Assembly (NCBI GenBank): GCA_964371055.1
Contig: CAYJLF010000006.1
Location: 1-64,000 of the forward strand
Direction of reading: 5' to 3'
DNA from: CAYJLF01 sp964371055
Lineage (GTDB): Bacteria > Eisenbacteria > RBG-16-71-46 > CAIMUX01
DNA length: 64,000 bases
Part shown: piece after piece, positions 32,839 through 41,608 of the stretch
Layout of the letters: each line of letters opens with the position of its first letter
How positions within the stretch are numbered: the first letter of the stretch is position 1
Program-made: the position numbers and the translations under genes
Notes under the pieces: model-generated
What the model saw: only the letters and a program-made list of their open reading frames with translations
What the model was told of the DNA's origin: nothing
The model's database searches: none

Positions 32839-35025
32839 ATGGGACGACTTCCGGGCGGCGTTTCAGGTCGAACCGCGGAGAGCGATCCGCGGCGGAGACC
32901 GGAATCGGCCGGCGGGCCGTCCAGCGCCCGGGTTTCCGGCCTCCTCTCCGGGCTGGGCCGCGGTTCGGTCTTCCCCTCGGCGCTTCTGGTCTTTCTCGTT
33001 GCGCTTCTCGCACGAGGTTTCTACCTGTGGGACGCCGCCGACAATCCCACCTTCCGCGTTCCCATCCTCGATGCGATGACCTACGACCTCACCGCCCGAT
33101 CGCTCGCGCACGGCGAGCCGCTGACCGCGTCGGTCTTCTGGCAGCCCCCCTTCTACCCGGCCTTTCTCGCCGCCTTGTACAAGATCGGCGGCTCCTCGAT
33201 CGTCTTCGCCCGGATCGTGCAGGCGATCCTCGGCGCGGTCACCTGCATGCTCACCTGCGCCCTCGGCCGCCGACTCTTCGGACCACGGATCGGCCTGGCC
33301 GCGGGCCTCCTGGCCGCAGTCTACGGCCCGCTCTTCTTCTTCGACGGGGAACTGCTCGCCGCCGGCTGGGCCGCCTTCTTCTCCGTCGCCCTCATCCTCC
33401 TCTTCCTCCAGACCTCGGCAACGCGCCGTCCGGCCACCGCTTTCATGCTGGGAGCCGCGGCCGCCTTCAGCATCCTGACCCGTCCCGAGTTCATCCTCTT
33501 TCTCACGGCCGGGTTCACCTGGCTCATCGGGAGCGCCCGCCCCCATCGCCCGCCCGGCTGGCGCCCGCTGCTTCTGCCGGCGATCGCTCTCCTCCTGGGG
33601 TTTCTCGTCCCGGCGTTGCCGGCCGCGCTCATGAACCATCGCGTCACCGGACATTTCGGACTTCTCCCTTCGAGCGGAGCGGTGAATCTCTACCTCGGCA
33701 ATAATCCCAACGTGGACGAAACCGTGAACGCCCGGCCGGGCGCGGCGTGGTCCGACATCATGGACCTGCCGCAGAGGCGGGGGGTCTACGCGCCCGAAAT
33801 GGCGGCGCGTCAGCAGGTCTACCTGCGGGAGGTGACGGGCTATCTCGGCTCCCAGCCCCTGGAGTTCGTCCGCGGCCTCGGGCGCAAGGCCGTGCAACTG
33901 GTCAGCTCGCGCGAGATACCAAGGAACGAGGACATTTACCTCTACCGCCGGTGGTCCATCCTCCTGCGCGCGTTGGTGTGGAAGGCCGGGCCGTTCGGTT
34001 TCCCCCTGGGCGTCGTCCTGCCGTTCGCGATGGTCGCCTTGATCTTCCGGGCCAGACGCTTTCCGACCATCGTCTGGCTCTACCTCGGGGGCTTCGCACT
34101 CTCGATCGTGACGGTGTTCGTCACCGATCGCTACCGGGCCCCGATGATCCCGGTGCTCTTGATCGCAGCCGCCGTGGGAGCGGGAACGGTCGTGCACTGG
34201 CTTCGGGGTCGTGACTGGAAGCGCCTCTCCGCCGCGGCCGGGTGCCTGGCGGCGACGGCGCTTCTGGCGACGCTGCCCGGCCCCTTCGTTGCGGAGAGGA
34301 TGAACTACGAACCCGAGATGCACGACGGGATCGGCCGTACGCTCGGGCGTTACGGACGATTCCCCGAGGCGGTCGCCTCCCTGCGCCGAGCCATCGAGAT
34401 CGACGGGACCTACGCCGATGCCCATGCGAATCTGGCGTACATGCTCGAGCGGACCGGAAAGCTGGACGAGGCGAAGCAGGAATACGAGATCGCGCTCGGG
34501 CTGAACCCGGCGATGGCCCACGCCTCCGAAGGGCTCGGCCGGCTCCAGGCGGCGCAGAATGAGCCGGAGAAGGCGATCGCCACCTGGAGAGAGGGGCTCG
34601 CGATCCGGCCCTTCCACACGTCGATGCGGACCAGCCTCGCCGAGACCCTCCTGGGCCTCGGCCGGACCGAGGAAGGGATGCGGGAGTGCAGGGAGGTCCT
34701 TGAGTACGACCCGGGACATGCGCTCGCCCTCTATCTCCTCGGGACGGAACACGCCAGGCGGAGCGAGTACGCCGAGGCGGAGAGTTGGCTGCTCCGCGCC
34801 GCAGGGGCCTCGGAGCGGGGCCCACGGCGCGTCAGCCCGGGGGACATCCACTTCGCTCTGGCGAAGATCTACCGTTTGCAGCAGAAGCGGGCAGAGGCCA
34901 TCGACCGCTATGCCCAGGCGGTCCGTGCCTACCGCCGGGACCTGGACGCCGACCCGCAAAACGCGAGCGTCCGGAACTCCATGAAGGCCGCCCTCGAGGA
35001 ACGGCAGACCCACTTCGGCAGGTGA
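32839..35025 (+). CDS. GT39-like membrane glycosyltransferase fused to TPR repeats
   Basis: 728-aa protein. Residues about 45-475 form a polytopic glycosyltransferase of the PMT/ArnT type (GT-C fold): the first loop has the acidic motif LDAMTYDLTARSLA, and the helices carry SILTRPEF and VTDRYRAPMIPVLL. Residues about 495-720 are five to six TPR units (GRFPEAVASLRRAIEIDGTYADAHANLA and similar), placed after the last membrane helix, probably in the periplasm. The fusion of a lipid-phosphate-sugar transferase with TPRs suggests an enzyme that recruits protein acceptors. It follows the MBOAT gene by 58 bases in the same direction. Confidence 0.85.
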   Translation: MGRLPGGVSGRTAESDPRRRPESAGGPSSARVSGLLSGLGRGSVFPSALLVFLVALLARGFYLWDAADNPTFRVPILDAMTYDLTARSLAHGEPLTASVFWQPPFYPAFLAALYKIGGSSIVFARIVQAILGAVTCMLTCALGRRLFGPRIGLAAGLLAAVYGPLFFFDGELLAAGWAAFFSVALILLFLQTSATRRPATAFMLGAAAAFSILTRPEFILFLTAGFTWLIGSARPHRPPGWRPLLLPAIALLLGFLVPALPAALMNHRVTGHFGLLPSSGAVNLYLGNNPNVDETVNARPGAAWSDIMDLPQRRGVYAPEMAARQQVYLREVTGYLGSQPLEFVRGLGRKAVQLVSSREIPRNEDIYLYRRWSILLRALVWKAGPFGFPLGVVLPFAMVALIFRARRFPTIVWLYLGGFALSIVTVFVTDRYRAPMIPVLLIAAAVGAGTVVHWLRGRDWKRLSAAAGCLAATALLATLPGPFVAERMNYEPEMHDGIGRTLGRYGRFPEAVASLRRAIEIDGTYADAHANLAYMLERTGKLDEAKQEYEIALGLNPAMAHASEGLGRLQAAQNEPEKAIATWREGLAIRPFHTSMRTSLAETLLGLGRTEEGMRECREVLEYDPGHALALYLLGTEHARRSEYAEAESWLLRAAGASERGPRRVSPGDIHFALAKIYRLQQKRAEAIDRYAQAVRAYRRDLDADPQNASVRNSMKAALEERQTHFGR

Positions 35026-35043
35026 CCGGCCGGCCCCCGGCCC

Positions 35044-35072
35044 TTGAGCCAGGCAGACGCAGAGTCTAGAAT
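35044..35072 (+). promoter_or_regulatory. Sigma-70-like promoter of the lpoB-like gene
   Basis: -35 TTGAGC at 35044-35049, 17-base spacer, -10 TAGAAT at 35067-35072. Predicted start is about 70 bases before the ATG at 35149. Confidence 0.55.
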
Positions 35073-35148
35073 CCGGAGTCGCGGCCCCACGGTGGCACGG
35101 GTCGCACGCAGTGACGTTCGCTCAAATCGGTCAAGGAGGCGTCTTTCC

Positions 35149-35769
35149 ATGTCGCGACCGCTCAATCGGATCGTCCTCTTCGGTCTCCTCGTTCTGCTGC
35201 CCGCCCTCCTGGTCGGTTGCGGCGGCAGGAAGGTGGTCACGCGCGTCGACTCCGGCTCGCAGATCGATCTCTCGGGCAACTGGAACGATGTCGACAGCCA
35301 GACGGCGGCGGCCGACCTCGTCCAGCAATCCACCGGAGGTACCCCCTGGATCGAGGACTGGCTCGTGGCGAAGTCGGCGAAGCCAACCATCATCGTCGGC
35401 CAGATCCGCAACAAGTCCGCCGAGCACATTCCGGTCAAGACGCTGGTGGCGGACCTCGAAAAGTCGTTCATCAACTCCGGCAAGGTGAAGGTCGTCGCGT
35501 CCGCCGAGGAGCGCGAAGGCGTGCGCGACGAGCGTGCCGACCAGCAGCAGTTCGCCTCCCCCGAAACGATGAAGGACTGGGGGAAGGAGCGTGGCGCCGA
35601 CTTCATGCTGCTCGGCGAACTCAACACCATCATCGACCGCGAGGACGGCGACGAGGTCAAGTTCTACCAGTTGGACAGCTACTTCGTGAACCTCGAGGAC
35701 AACACGAAAGTCTGGGTCGGCCAGACCAAGATCAAGAAGTTCGTCGGCCGCAAGGCCTACAAGCCGTAG
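35149..35769 (+). CDS. Outer-membrane lipoprotein, LpoB-like penicillin-binding protein activator
   Basis: 206-aa lipoprotein with lipobox ALLVGC (C24). The mature part matches the LpoB/COG3417 family: PTIIVGQIRNKSAEHIPVKTLVADLE near residue 83 and the ending GADFMLLGELNTIIDRED followed by YQLDSYFVNLEDNTKVW. In Enterobacteria LpoB stimulates the bifunctional synthase PBP1B from the outer membrane; this member's partner is not in the window. Start ATG has AAGGAGG at 9 bases and a promoter at 35044-35072. The next gene starts a few bases after its stop and is of the COG3014 type often found with LpoB. Confidence 0.85.
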   Translation: MSRPLNRIVLFGLLVLLPALLVGCGGRKVVTRVDSGSQIDLSGNWNDVDSQTAAADLVQQSTGGTPWIEDWLVAKSAKPTIIVGQIRNKSAEHIPVKTLVADLEKSFINSGKVKVVASAEEREGVRDERADQQQFASPETMKDWGKERGADFMLLGELNTIIDREDGDEVKFYQLDSYFVNLEDNTKVWVGQTKIKKFVGRKAYKP

Positions 35770-35773
35770 CAGG

Positions 35774-37342
35774 GTGCCGAAAAACCGGACCAGCCGCGTT
35801 CGGAGCGCCGATCGGTCGGAGGCGAGGCGCGCCGACAAGGTCGACGTAAGGGCGCATCTTCGAGGAGGCGCAACCACGACGCCGGCCGCGAGCCGGGCCC
35901 GCACGGCGATGGCCGCGCTCGTCGCGCTCCTCGTGCTGGGTGGGTGGACCGGCTGCGCGACCTACACCTCCCGCTTCGCCACCCTGCGTGCCGATCTGGC
36001 CGCCGGCGAGTTCGACGCGGCCCTCGCCACGGTGGAAAAGAATGCCTCCGAGCGCGATCGATTGCTCAACCTGCTGGAGCGCGGCTCCCTGCTGCACTAC
36101 GCCGACCGCTGGGAAGAGAGCAACGCCGCCTTCCAGCAGGCGGAGGAACTCGCGGCCGATCTCTACACGAAGAGCCTCTCCCAGGGGGCGCTCTCTTTCC
36201 TGGCCAGCGACGAGTCGATCGACTACCGGGGCGAGCCGTTCGAGCTGGCGATGGTTCCTTACTACCGGATGCTCAACTATGCCTATCTCGGCGACCGCGA
36301 AGGAGCCCTCGTCGAAGCCCGCAAGGCGAGCCTGCTGCTGCGGCAGTACGTGGAGCAGGACCTCTCCGCGCTGGGCGAACTCGACCCGGACCGCGACGCG
36401 TCGGGTGACGAAATCCTCCGCAACGCCGCTTTTCTCCACTACGTCTCGGCGCTGATCTACGAGTGGGGAGACGAGACGAACGACGCCTTCATCGCCTTCC
36501 GCAATGCAGCCGATGCCTATCACGCCGCGGCCGGACGACTCGACCTGACCGCGCCACCCTGGCTCGCCGCCGACCTCCGACGGACCGGCCGGGCGCTCGG
36601 GTTCTTCGACGAGATCGAACGACTGGTGGAGGTCTTCCCCGACGCGTTCTCCACCGACGCGGAGTCGGCCGCGGGGGGAGCGTTCGGCGATGGCCGCCGG
36701 GACGGGCGTGGCGAGGTCGTCCTCCTGCTGGAACTCGGCTTCGCACCCCGCAAGGAGCAGCGAGAGCTGAGCGTCCCGATCCTCAAGGACGACCGGCGCG
36801 AAGACCGCGTCCAATGGGCGCGGGATCTGCGCGGACGCCTGCGCCCCGACTGGAGCGCCGAGCGCCGGACGATCGACTACTGGCTGCGCGTGGCGGTCCC
36901 TGAACTGGTGGGAGGCCGGCCCGCCGCGACCCGCGCCAGGGTCTCGGTGACGGCCGCCGGGATCGAGGGCCGGGCCCTGCCGATCGAGGACCTGGAAGGG
37001 AGAGCCTTCGCTGCCTTCAAAGCTCGGGAAGGGGCCATCTGGCTGAAGACGATCGCGCGCGGTCTCGCCAAGTATGGCGCGAAGAAGGCGGCCGACAAGG
37101 AGGGGGAGGTCGCGGGCGCCCTCGCCAACCTCCTCGGCGCCGCCATGGAAAAGGCCGACACGCGCGGGTGGCTCACGTTACCCAACCGGATCGCGATGGC
37201 TCGGCTGCGGCTTCCTCCCGGCCGGTGGGATCTGCAGGTCGAGCTGATCGATGCCCAGGGCCGGACCATCGAATCCGGGACCCTCGAGGGGGTCGAGGTC
37301 CGGGCTGACGATCGGCTCTTCCTCAGCCGGCGGGAGTTCTGA
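35774..37342 (+). CDS. COG3014-type lipoprotein associated with LpoB
   Basis: 522 aa from the GTG at 35774, but the start is doubtful. The lipoprotein signal (TAMAALVALLVLGGWTGC) begins near residue 44, too far from this GTG for a normal signal. The best ribosome-binding site in the region, GAGGAGG (35862-35868), is followed after 7 bases by ACG at 35876, in frame and giving a perfect 27-residue lipoprotein signal (TTPAASRARTAMAALV); no ATG, GTG or TTG is there. The ATG at 35909 lacks any ribosome site. The mature protein has TPR-like helices (about 55-260) and a C-terminal domain of the COG3014 family. Probably acts in the periplasm with LpoB on peptidoglycan synthesis; the exact role is unknown. 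Confidence 0.8.
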   Translation: MPKNRTSRVRSADRSEARRADKVDVRAHLRGGATTTPAASRARTAMAALVALLVLGGWTGCATYTSRFATLRADLAAGEFDAALATVEKNASERDRLLNLLERGSLLHYADRWEESNAAFQQAEELAADLYTKSLSQGALSFLASDESIDYRGEPFELAMVPYYRMLNYAYLGDREGALVEARKASLLLRQYVEQDLSALGELDPDRDASGDEILRNAAFLHYVSALIYEWGDETNDAFIAFRNAADAYHAAAGRLDLTAPPWLAADLRRTGRALGFFDEIERLVEVFPDAFSTDAESAAGGAFGDGRRDGRGEVVLLLELGFAPRKEQRELSVPILKDDRREDRVQWARDLRGRLRPDWSAERRTIDYWLRVAVPELVGGRPAATRARVSVTAAGIEGRALPIEDLEGRAFAAFKAREGAIWLKTIARGLAKYGAKKAADKEGEVAGALANLLGAAMEKADTRGWLTLPNRIAMARLRLPPGRWDLQVELIDAQGRTIESGTLEGVEVRADDRLFLSRREF

Positions 37343-37547
37343 CGAAAACCGGAGTCGTCGCTCCGGCCGACGGCGGCCATCCCGACTTCGGCGCCGGGCG
37401 AAGCCCCAACCTTCGCCTCGATCTCGCCAGAGTCGCCGGAAGACACGGACGGTTCGCTGCGATCACGGCCTCAGCGGGAAGCCTCGCGGTTTCCTGTCCC
37501 CTTTCCCGCGCGGTTGGTTTATCGTGCGCGGCGACAGGAGGTACTTC

Positions 37548-39305
37548 GTGGAACCGCAACCTGCAGAGATGCAAACCGCTTATCGCTTCGCCGAACCCGA
37601 GTTCTACGCCGCTCTGGGCCTCAAGTGCGGCATCGAGATGCACCGGCAGCTCCGGACGGGACACAAGCTGTTCTGCAGTTGCCCGGTCAAGCCCTACAGC
37701 GAGGTCTTCCACGCGGAGATCCTGCGGCACATGCGGCCCACGCTGTCGGAGCTGGGGGAGTACGACCCGACCGCGCTGATGGAGTTCAAGACGAAGAAGG
37801 AGATCGTCTACCGCCTGAACCGGGAGACGGTCTGCACCTACGAGATGGACGACGCGCCGCCGTTCGGGCTGAACCGCGAAGCGCTGGACCGCGCGCTGGT
37901 CGTGGGCATGATGCTCAACCTGAACCTGGTGGACGAGATCCACATCGCCCGCAAGCAGTACCTGGACGGTTCCATTCCGACCGGCTTCCAGCGCACCTGC
38001 ATCATCGGCGTGAACGGGTGGATCCGCGTCGACGGCCGCCGGATCGGCATCCGGCAGCTCGGGCTGGAGGAGGATGCCTGCCGGGAGCTCAGCGACCACG
38101 GCCACCGGCGTACCTACATCACCGACCGCCTCTCCATCCCGCTGATCGAGATCGTGACGGAAGCGGAGATGCACACCCCGGAGGACGCGGCCCGGGTGGG
38201 CGAGGCCATCCGGCGCCTGGCCCGGCTCTCGGGCCAGGTCAGCCTCGGCCACGGCCGCGCGCGACAGGATGTGAACGTCAGCATCGCGGGGGGCGATCGG
38301 GTGGAAATCAAGGGCGTGTCCAGCCTTCGCCTGCTGCCCGCGCTCGTCCACTACGAGGCGTTGCGCCAGAAGGCGCTCCTCGACCTGCGGGACGCCATGC
38401 GCGCGCGCGGCATCGGCGAGGACGCCTTCGAAACGATCGTGGATACGACCCCCCTGGTCCGGCGCTACTCGCACCCGGCCCTCCGGGGGCCGGGCAGGGG
38501 CGGGATTGTCGCCCGAGCCATCGTCCTCCGAGGGTGCACCGGGTTTCTCGCCGTCCCCACGGGGCCGAATCGCACCTTCGGCACCGAGGTCAGCGAGCGG
38601 GTCAAGGTCATCGCCTGCCTGGACCGCATGCCCAATCTGGTGCACACGGACGACTCGTCCTGCTTCGGACTCACCGGCCTGTTCGACGAAATCCGCCGCC
38701 AGGCAGGGGCGGCGCCCGGAGACGCGGTCGTCGTGGTGGCCGGTCCACCCGCCGATGTCCAGACCGCCATGGGCGAGGTCCGCATCCGCCTGGTCGAGGC
38801 TTTGTCCCACGTTCCGCGAGAGACCCGCCGGGCACTGCCCGGTGGCGCCACCTGCTTCGAACGGATGCTGCCGGGCCCCGACCGCATGTATCCCGACACG
38901 GACCTTCCGCCGATCGTGCTCACGAGCGACCAGTTCGATCGCGCCCGCGACCGCCAGCCGGAGCCTCTCTGGGAGAAGGAGGAGCGATTCCTGGCCCGCG
39001 GGCTCTCCCCACAGCAGGTCGGCCGCCTCTTCACCGAGGACGCGTACGAGGTGTTCGAGGCGGCGGTAGAGCGCGTCTCGGTCAAGCCGACCATGCTTGC
39101 CTACCTGCTGCTCGACTGGATACCCCACCTCAAGCGTCGCGGGAAGGACGTGTCGGCGCTGAACGCCGATACGCTGGCGATTCTGTTGGGCGGGGATGAT
39201 GCCCGGAAACTCGACCAGAAGGCCGCAGCCGCGCGCGTGGCCCTGGCCGCCGGTTTCACACCCCACTTCACCACGAAGCCCGACCCCCGGGCAGGGAGGG
39301 CGTGA
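37548..39305 (+). CDS. gatE: Archaeal-type Glu-tRNA(Gln) amidotransferase subunit E
   Basis: 585-aa protein of the GatB/GatE family with GatE features. Seen: N-terminal GLKCGIEMHRQL (GatB-like kinase domain, HRQL 32-35), the CSCP cysteines C43/C45, YEMDDAPPFGLNREAL, the GatE block RKQYLDGSIPTGFQRT, IEIVTEAEMHTPEDA, RARQDVNVSIAGGDRVEIKG, then an AspRS-like GAD insertion (FLAVPTGPNRTFGTE ... KVIACLDRMPNLVHTDD) that is specific to GatE and absent from GatB, and a helical domain (VSVKPTMLAYLLLDW). It ends soon after, about 100 residues short of the C-terminal tRNA-binding tail of archaeal GatE. Start is GTG 37548 with AGGAGG 6 bases upstream. It phosphorylates Glu-tRNA(Gln) for amidation with GatD in archaea. 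The stop lies two bases before the GatD ATG. Confidence 0.9.
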   Translation: MEPQPAEMQTAYRFAEPEFYAALGLKCGIEMHRQLRTGHKLFCSCPVKPYSEVFHAEILRHMRPTLSELGEYDPTALMEFKTKKEIVYRLNRETVCTYEMDDAPPFGLNREALDRALVVGMMLNLNLVDEIHIARKQYLDGSIPTGFQRTCIIGVNGWIRVDGRRIGIRQLGLEEDACRELSDHGHRRTYITDRLSIPLIEIVTEAEMHTPEDAARVGEAIRRLARLSGQVSLGHGRARQDVNVSIAGGDRVEIKGVSSLRLLPALVHYEALRQKALLDLRDAMRARGIGEDAFETIVDTTPLVRRYSHPALRGPGRGGIVARAIVLRGCTGFLAVPTGPNRTFGTEVSERVKVIACLDRMPNLVHTDDSSCFGLTGLFDEIRRQAGAAPGDAVVVVAGPPADVQTAMGEVRIRLVEALSHVPRETRRALPGGATCFERMLPGPDRMYPDTDLPPIVLTSDQFDRARDRQPEPLWEKEERFLARGLSPQQVGRLFTEDAYEVFEAAVERVSVKPTMLAYLLLDWIPHLKRRGKDVSALNADTLAILLGGDDARKLDQKAAAARVALAAGFTPHFTTKPDPRAGRA

Positions 39306-39307
39306 TC

Positions 39308-40702
39308 ATGGCGACCGCGAACGGCGAACGTTTCAAGGGGTACCGGGGGGCGGCCCTCGCGCGGCTGCAGAACCTGGATGTCGGCATCTGGGAAGAGGTC
39401 GACATCCGCACCACGCGCGGCGTCTACCAGGGCATCGTGTTGCCCCGCAGCGAGACGGCCGACGATCAGCACATCGTTCTGAAGCTGGATTCGGGCTACA
39501 ACGTCGGCATCGCGGCGGGGGACATCCAGGAGATGACCTCCCGCGGGCGCCGCGAGGCTCACTACCAGATCCCGGAGAAGCAGTTTCCCTATGACCCCGC
39601 GAAGCCCAACGTGAAACTGCTGGGAACGGGCGGCACGATCGCCTCGCGCCTGGACTACCGGACCGGGGCGGTGATCCCGGCCTTCAGCCCCGGCGAGCTG
39701 TACGGATCCGTGCCCGAGCTGGCGGACATCTGCAACATCACGACCGAGAAGCTCTACGCCGTTTTCAGCGAGAACATGGGTCCCGAGCAGTACATCGGCC
39801 TGGCCCGGGCCGTGGCCCGCGACATCGAGAAGGGCGTCGACGGCATCGTCATCGGCCACGGCACCGACACGATGCACCACACCGCGGCGATTCTCTCCTT
39901 CATGATCCAGGATCCGCCCATCCCGATCGTGATGGTCGGCAGTCAGCGTTCCTCGGACCGGCCCTCGTCCGACGCTGCGCTGAACCTGATGCACGCGGCC
40001 CGCACGGCGGGCCACAGCGACATCGCCGAGGTCATGGTCTGCATGTTCGGCCCCACCTCGGACCAGTACGGCCTGCTGCACCGGGGCACGCGCGTCCGCA
40101 AGATGCACTCCTCCTTCCGCTCGACCTTCCGCACCATCGGTGACATCCCGGTCGCCACGGTTTCGCGGGAGTCCGTGCTGCCGCTCCGCGAGGACTACCG
40201 TCGCCGCGACCGGTCCCGGAAGGTGAAACTGGACGCCGTCTACGACGATCGCGCGACCATCCTCTACTACTACCCCGGGATGAAGCCCGACCTCATCGAC
40301 AGCCTGGTCGACAACGGGTATCGGGGCATCGTCATCGCGGGAACAGGCCTGGGGCATGTGAACAAGCCCCTCTATCCGGCCATCCGGCGGGCGGTCGCCG
40401 CGGGGGTTCACTTCTTCATGACGGTGCAGACGCTCTGGGGCTACACCCAGATGTACGTTTACGACACGGGGCGCGACCTGATGGACATGGGCATCGTTCC
40501 GGCTGCCAACATGCTCCCCGAGGTGGCCTTCATGAAGCTGGGCTGGGCCCTCGCCCACAGCAACGACCACGAGGAGGTCAAGCGCATCATGCTGACTCCG
40601 GTCGCCGGCGAGATCACCTCCCGCGAACCTCCCGACGCCTACCTGATCTATCAGGGCGGTCTGCCGGAGGTGGAGGCCTTCGTCAAGAGTCACCGGATGT
40701 AG
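39308..40702 (+). CDS. gatD: Archaeal-type Glu-tRNA(Gln) amidotransferase subunit D (asparaginase-like)
   Basis: 464-aa amidohydrolase that frees ammonia from glutamine or asparagine and channels it to GatE. An N-terminal SH3-like domain typical of GatD (VDIRTTRGVYQGIVLPRSE, residues 31-49) precedes the asparaginase fold. The catalytic set is present: T110 in GTGGTIAS, T186/D187 in HGTDTM, and K265 in TRVRKMH; the spacing matches archaeal GatD closely. A plain type I/II asparaginase would lack the N-terminal domain. The ATG at 39308 lies 7 bases after GGGAGGG; a GTG at 39302 overlapping the gatE stop is possible. Typical archaeal GatD is about 420-440 aa, so this one is slightly longer. Confidence 0.92.
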   Translation: MATANGERFKGYRGAALARLQNLDVGIWEEVDIRTTRGVYQGIVLPRSETADDQHIVLKLDSGYNVGIAAGDIQEMTSRGRREAHYQIPEKQFPYDPAKPNVKLLGTGGTIASRLDYRTGAVIPAFSPGELYGSVPELADICNITTEKLYAVFSENMGPEQYIGLARAVARDIEKGVDGIVIGHGTDTMHHTAAILSFMIQDPPIPIVMVGSQRSSDRPSSDAALNLMHAARTAGHSDIAEVMVCMFGPTSDQYGLLHRGTRVRKMHSSFRSTFRTIGDIPVATVSRESVLPLREDYRRRDRSRKVKLDAVYDDRATILYYYPGMKPDLIDSLVDNGYRGIVIAGTGLGHVNKPLYPAIRRAVAAGVHFFMTVQTLWGYTQMYVYDTGRDLMDMGIVPAANMLPEVAFMKLGWALAHSNDHEEVKRIMLTPVAGEITSREPPDAYLIYQGGLPEVEAFVKSHRM

Positions 40703-40718
40703 GCCGAGCCGGTTCGGC
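40703..40718. terminator. Hairpin between convergent gatD and DUF882 genes
   Basis: GCCGA / TCGGC stem with a six-base loop directly after the gatD stop. It lies in the 39-base gap between convergent genes, where a two-way terminator is expected. No T-run; weak stem. Confidence 0.3.
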
Positions 40719-40741
40719 CGACGCCTCCGACCCCTCCGGAC

Positions 40742-41470
40742 CTATCCGCGCCAGGTCCGGGGGTCGCCCACGTCGACGTGAACGAAGCGGGAGCGCGGGT
40801 AGTACCCCACACCGCCTCGGTTCAGTCCGATCGCGAGCTCGCGCAGGTTCTTCAACGGGACGTCGGGAACCCGGAGATCCACGGCGCGTCCGTCGAGGTG
40901 GAGACTGTGCGAGGCCACGCCGCGACTGCGGCGGCGGAGCTTGTCATTGGTGGCTTGCGAGCGGTATCCGCAGATCACATGATACGGCTCATCGGTCCTC
41001 AGGCGCGCGTGCAGGTCGTGGAGCAGGTCGATCAGATCACGGTCGATCTCCCGGACCTCTTCCGTGCGATAATCGCGCAGGATGGCGTCGATCTCCCGCA
41101 ACGCCGCGGGGTCATAGGCGCCGTCCCGCCAGTAGGTGACATGGCAGCGCTCCATGGTGTGCGTGTGGAAGAAGGAAACGGCTCGAGGAGGACCGGGGAC
41201 CTGAATGTTCGACGCCGAAATCTCCTTCGCCACCGCGCCACTCGCGGACGGTGCGACCGGGCCGGTCGCGCCCTCCGGCCGTCCGCCCGCCCCTGGTCCT
41301 CCTTCGGGAGGAACCGGGCCGGTCCCCGCTATTCCGGATAACGCGGACTCGAGCGGGTCACCGCCCAGGGCCAGTGATGGTCCGCACAGCAGCAGTCCGG
41401 CCAGAAGCGAGGTCCCGGCCTTGAGCCATTGGCGGCGAGCAGGATCGAAGGGAGTTCTCAAGTCGAGCAT
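40742..41470 (-). CDS. DUF882 (MepK/YcbK-like) peptidoglycan peptidase, Tat-exported
   Basis: 242-aa exported peptidase of the M15-like DUF882 family. The N-terminus has a twin-arginine motif (ARRQWLKAG) and a hydrophobic stretch, so it is probably exported folded by Tat. A 60-residue Gly/Pro/Ala linker follows, containing two imperfect TGPVxP copies. The catalytic part shows the metal-binding pattern HSLHLDGRAVDL (His-x6-Asp) and FVHVDVG (last His). Family members cut meso-DAP cross-links made by L,D-transpeptidases. The divergent neighbour is such a transpeptidase. Start is the ATG with AGGGGAG upstream. Confidence 0.87.
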   Translation of the reverse strand: MLDLRTPFDPARRQWLKAGTSLLAGLLLCGPSLALGGDPLESALSGIAGTGPVPPEGGPGAGGRPEGATGPVAPSASGAVAKEISASNIQVPGPPRAVSFFHTHTMERCHVTYWRDGAYDPAALREIDAILRDYRTEEVREIDRDLIDLLHDLHARLRTDEPYHVICGYRSQATNDKLRRRSRGVASHSLHLDGRAVDLRVPDVPLKNLRELAIGLNRGGVGYYPRSRFVHVDVGDPRTWRG

Positions 41471-41608
41471 CCGTGCTCCCCTGGCCGACGAGTACGCCCA
41501 TCCTCTCCGGGCGGGTCTGCGGAGGACCTTACGCACCGAGGGCGACGACCTCAACCGCTTTTACCCCGAGACACGCATCTCAGGACCCCGAGGCACGTCA
41601 GACACACA

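Noticed and set aside
37548..39305. Calling the gatE gene GatB
   Set aside because: The AspRS-like insertion and the adjacent asparaginase-fold GatD fit GatE; no GatA or GatC neighbours are present.
39308..40702. Calling gatD a plain L-asparaginase
   Set aside because: It has the N-terminal SH3-like domain, the lysine in the RKMH position and the gatE neighbour, all GatD features.
41252..41330. Duplicated ACCGGGCCGGT stretch in the DUF882 linker as a mobile or regulatory repeat
   Set aside because: It is explained by the repeated TGPVxP protein linker and lies inside the coding frame.
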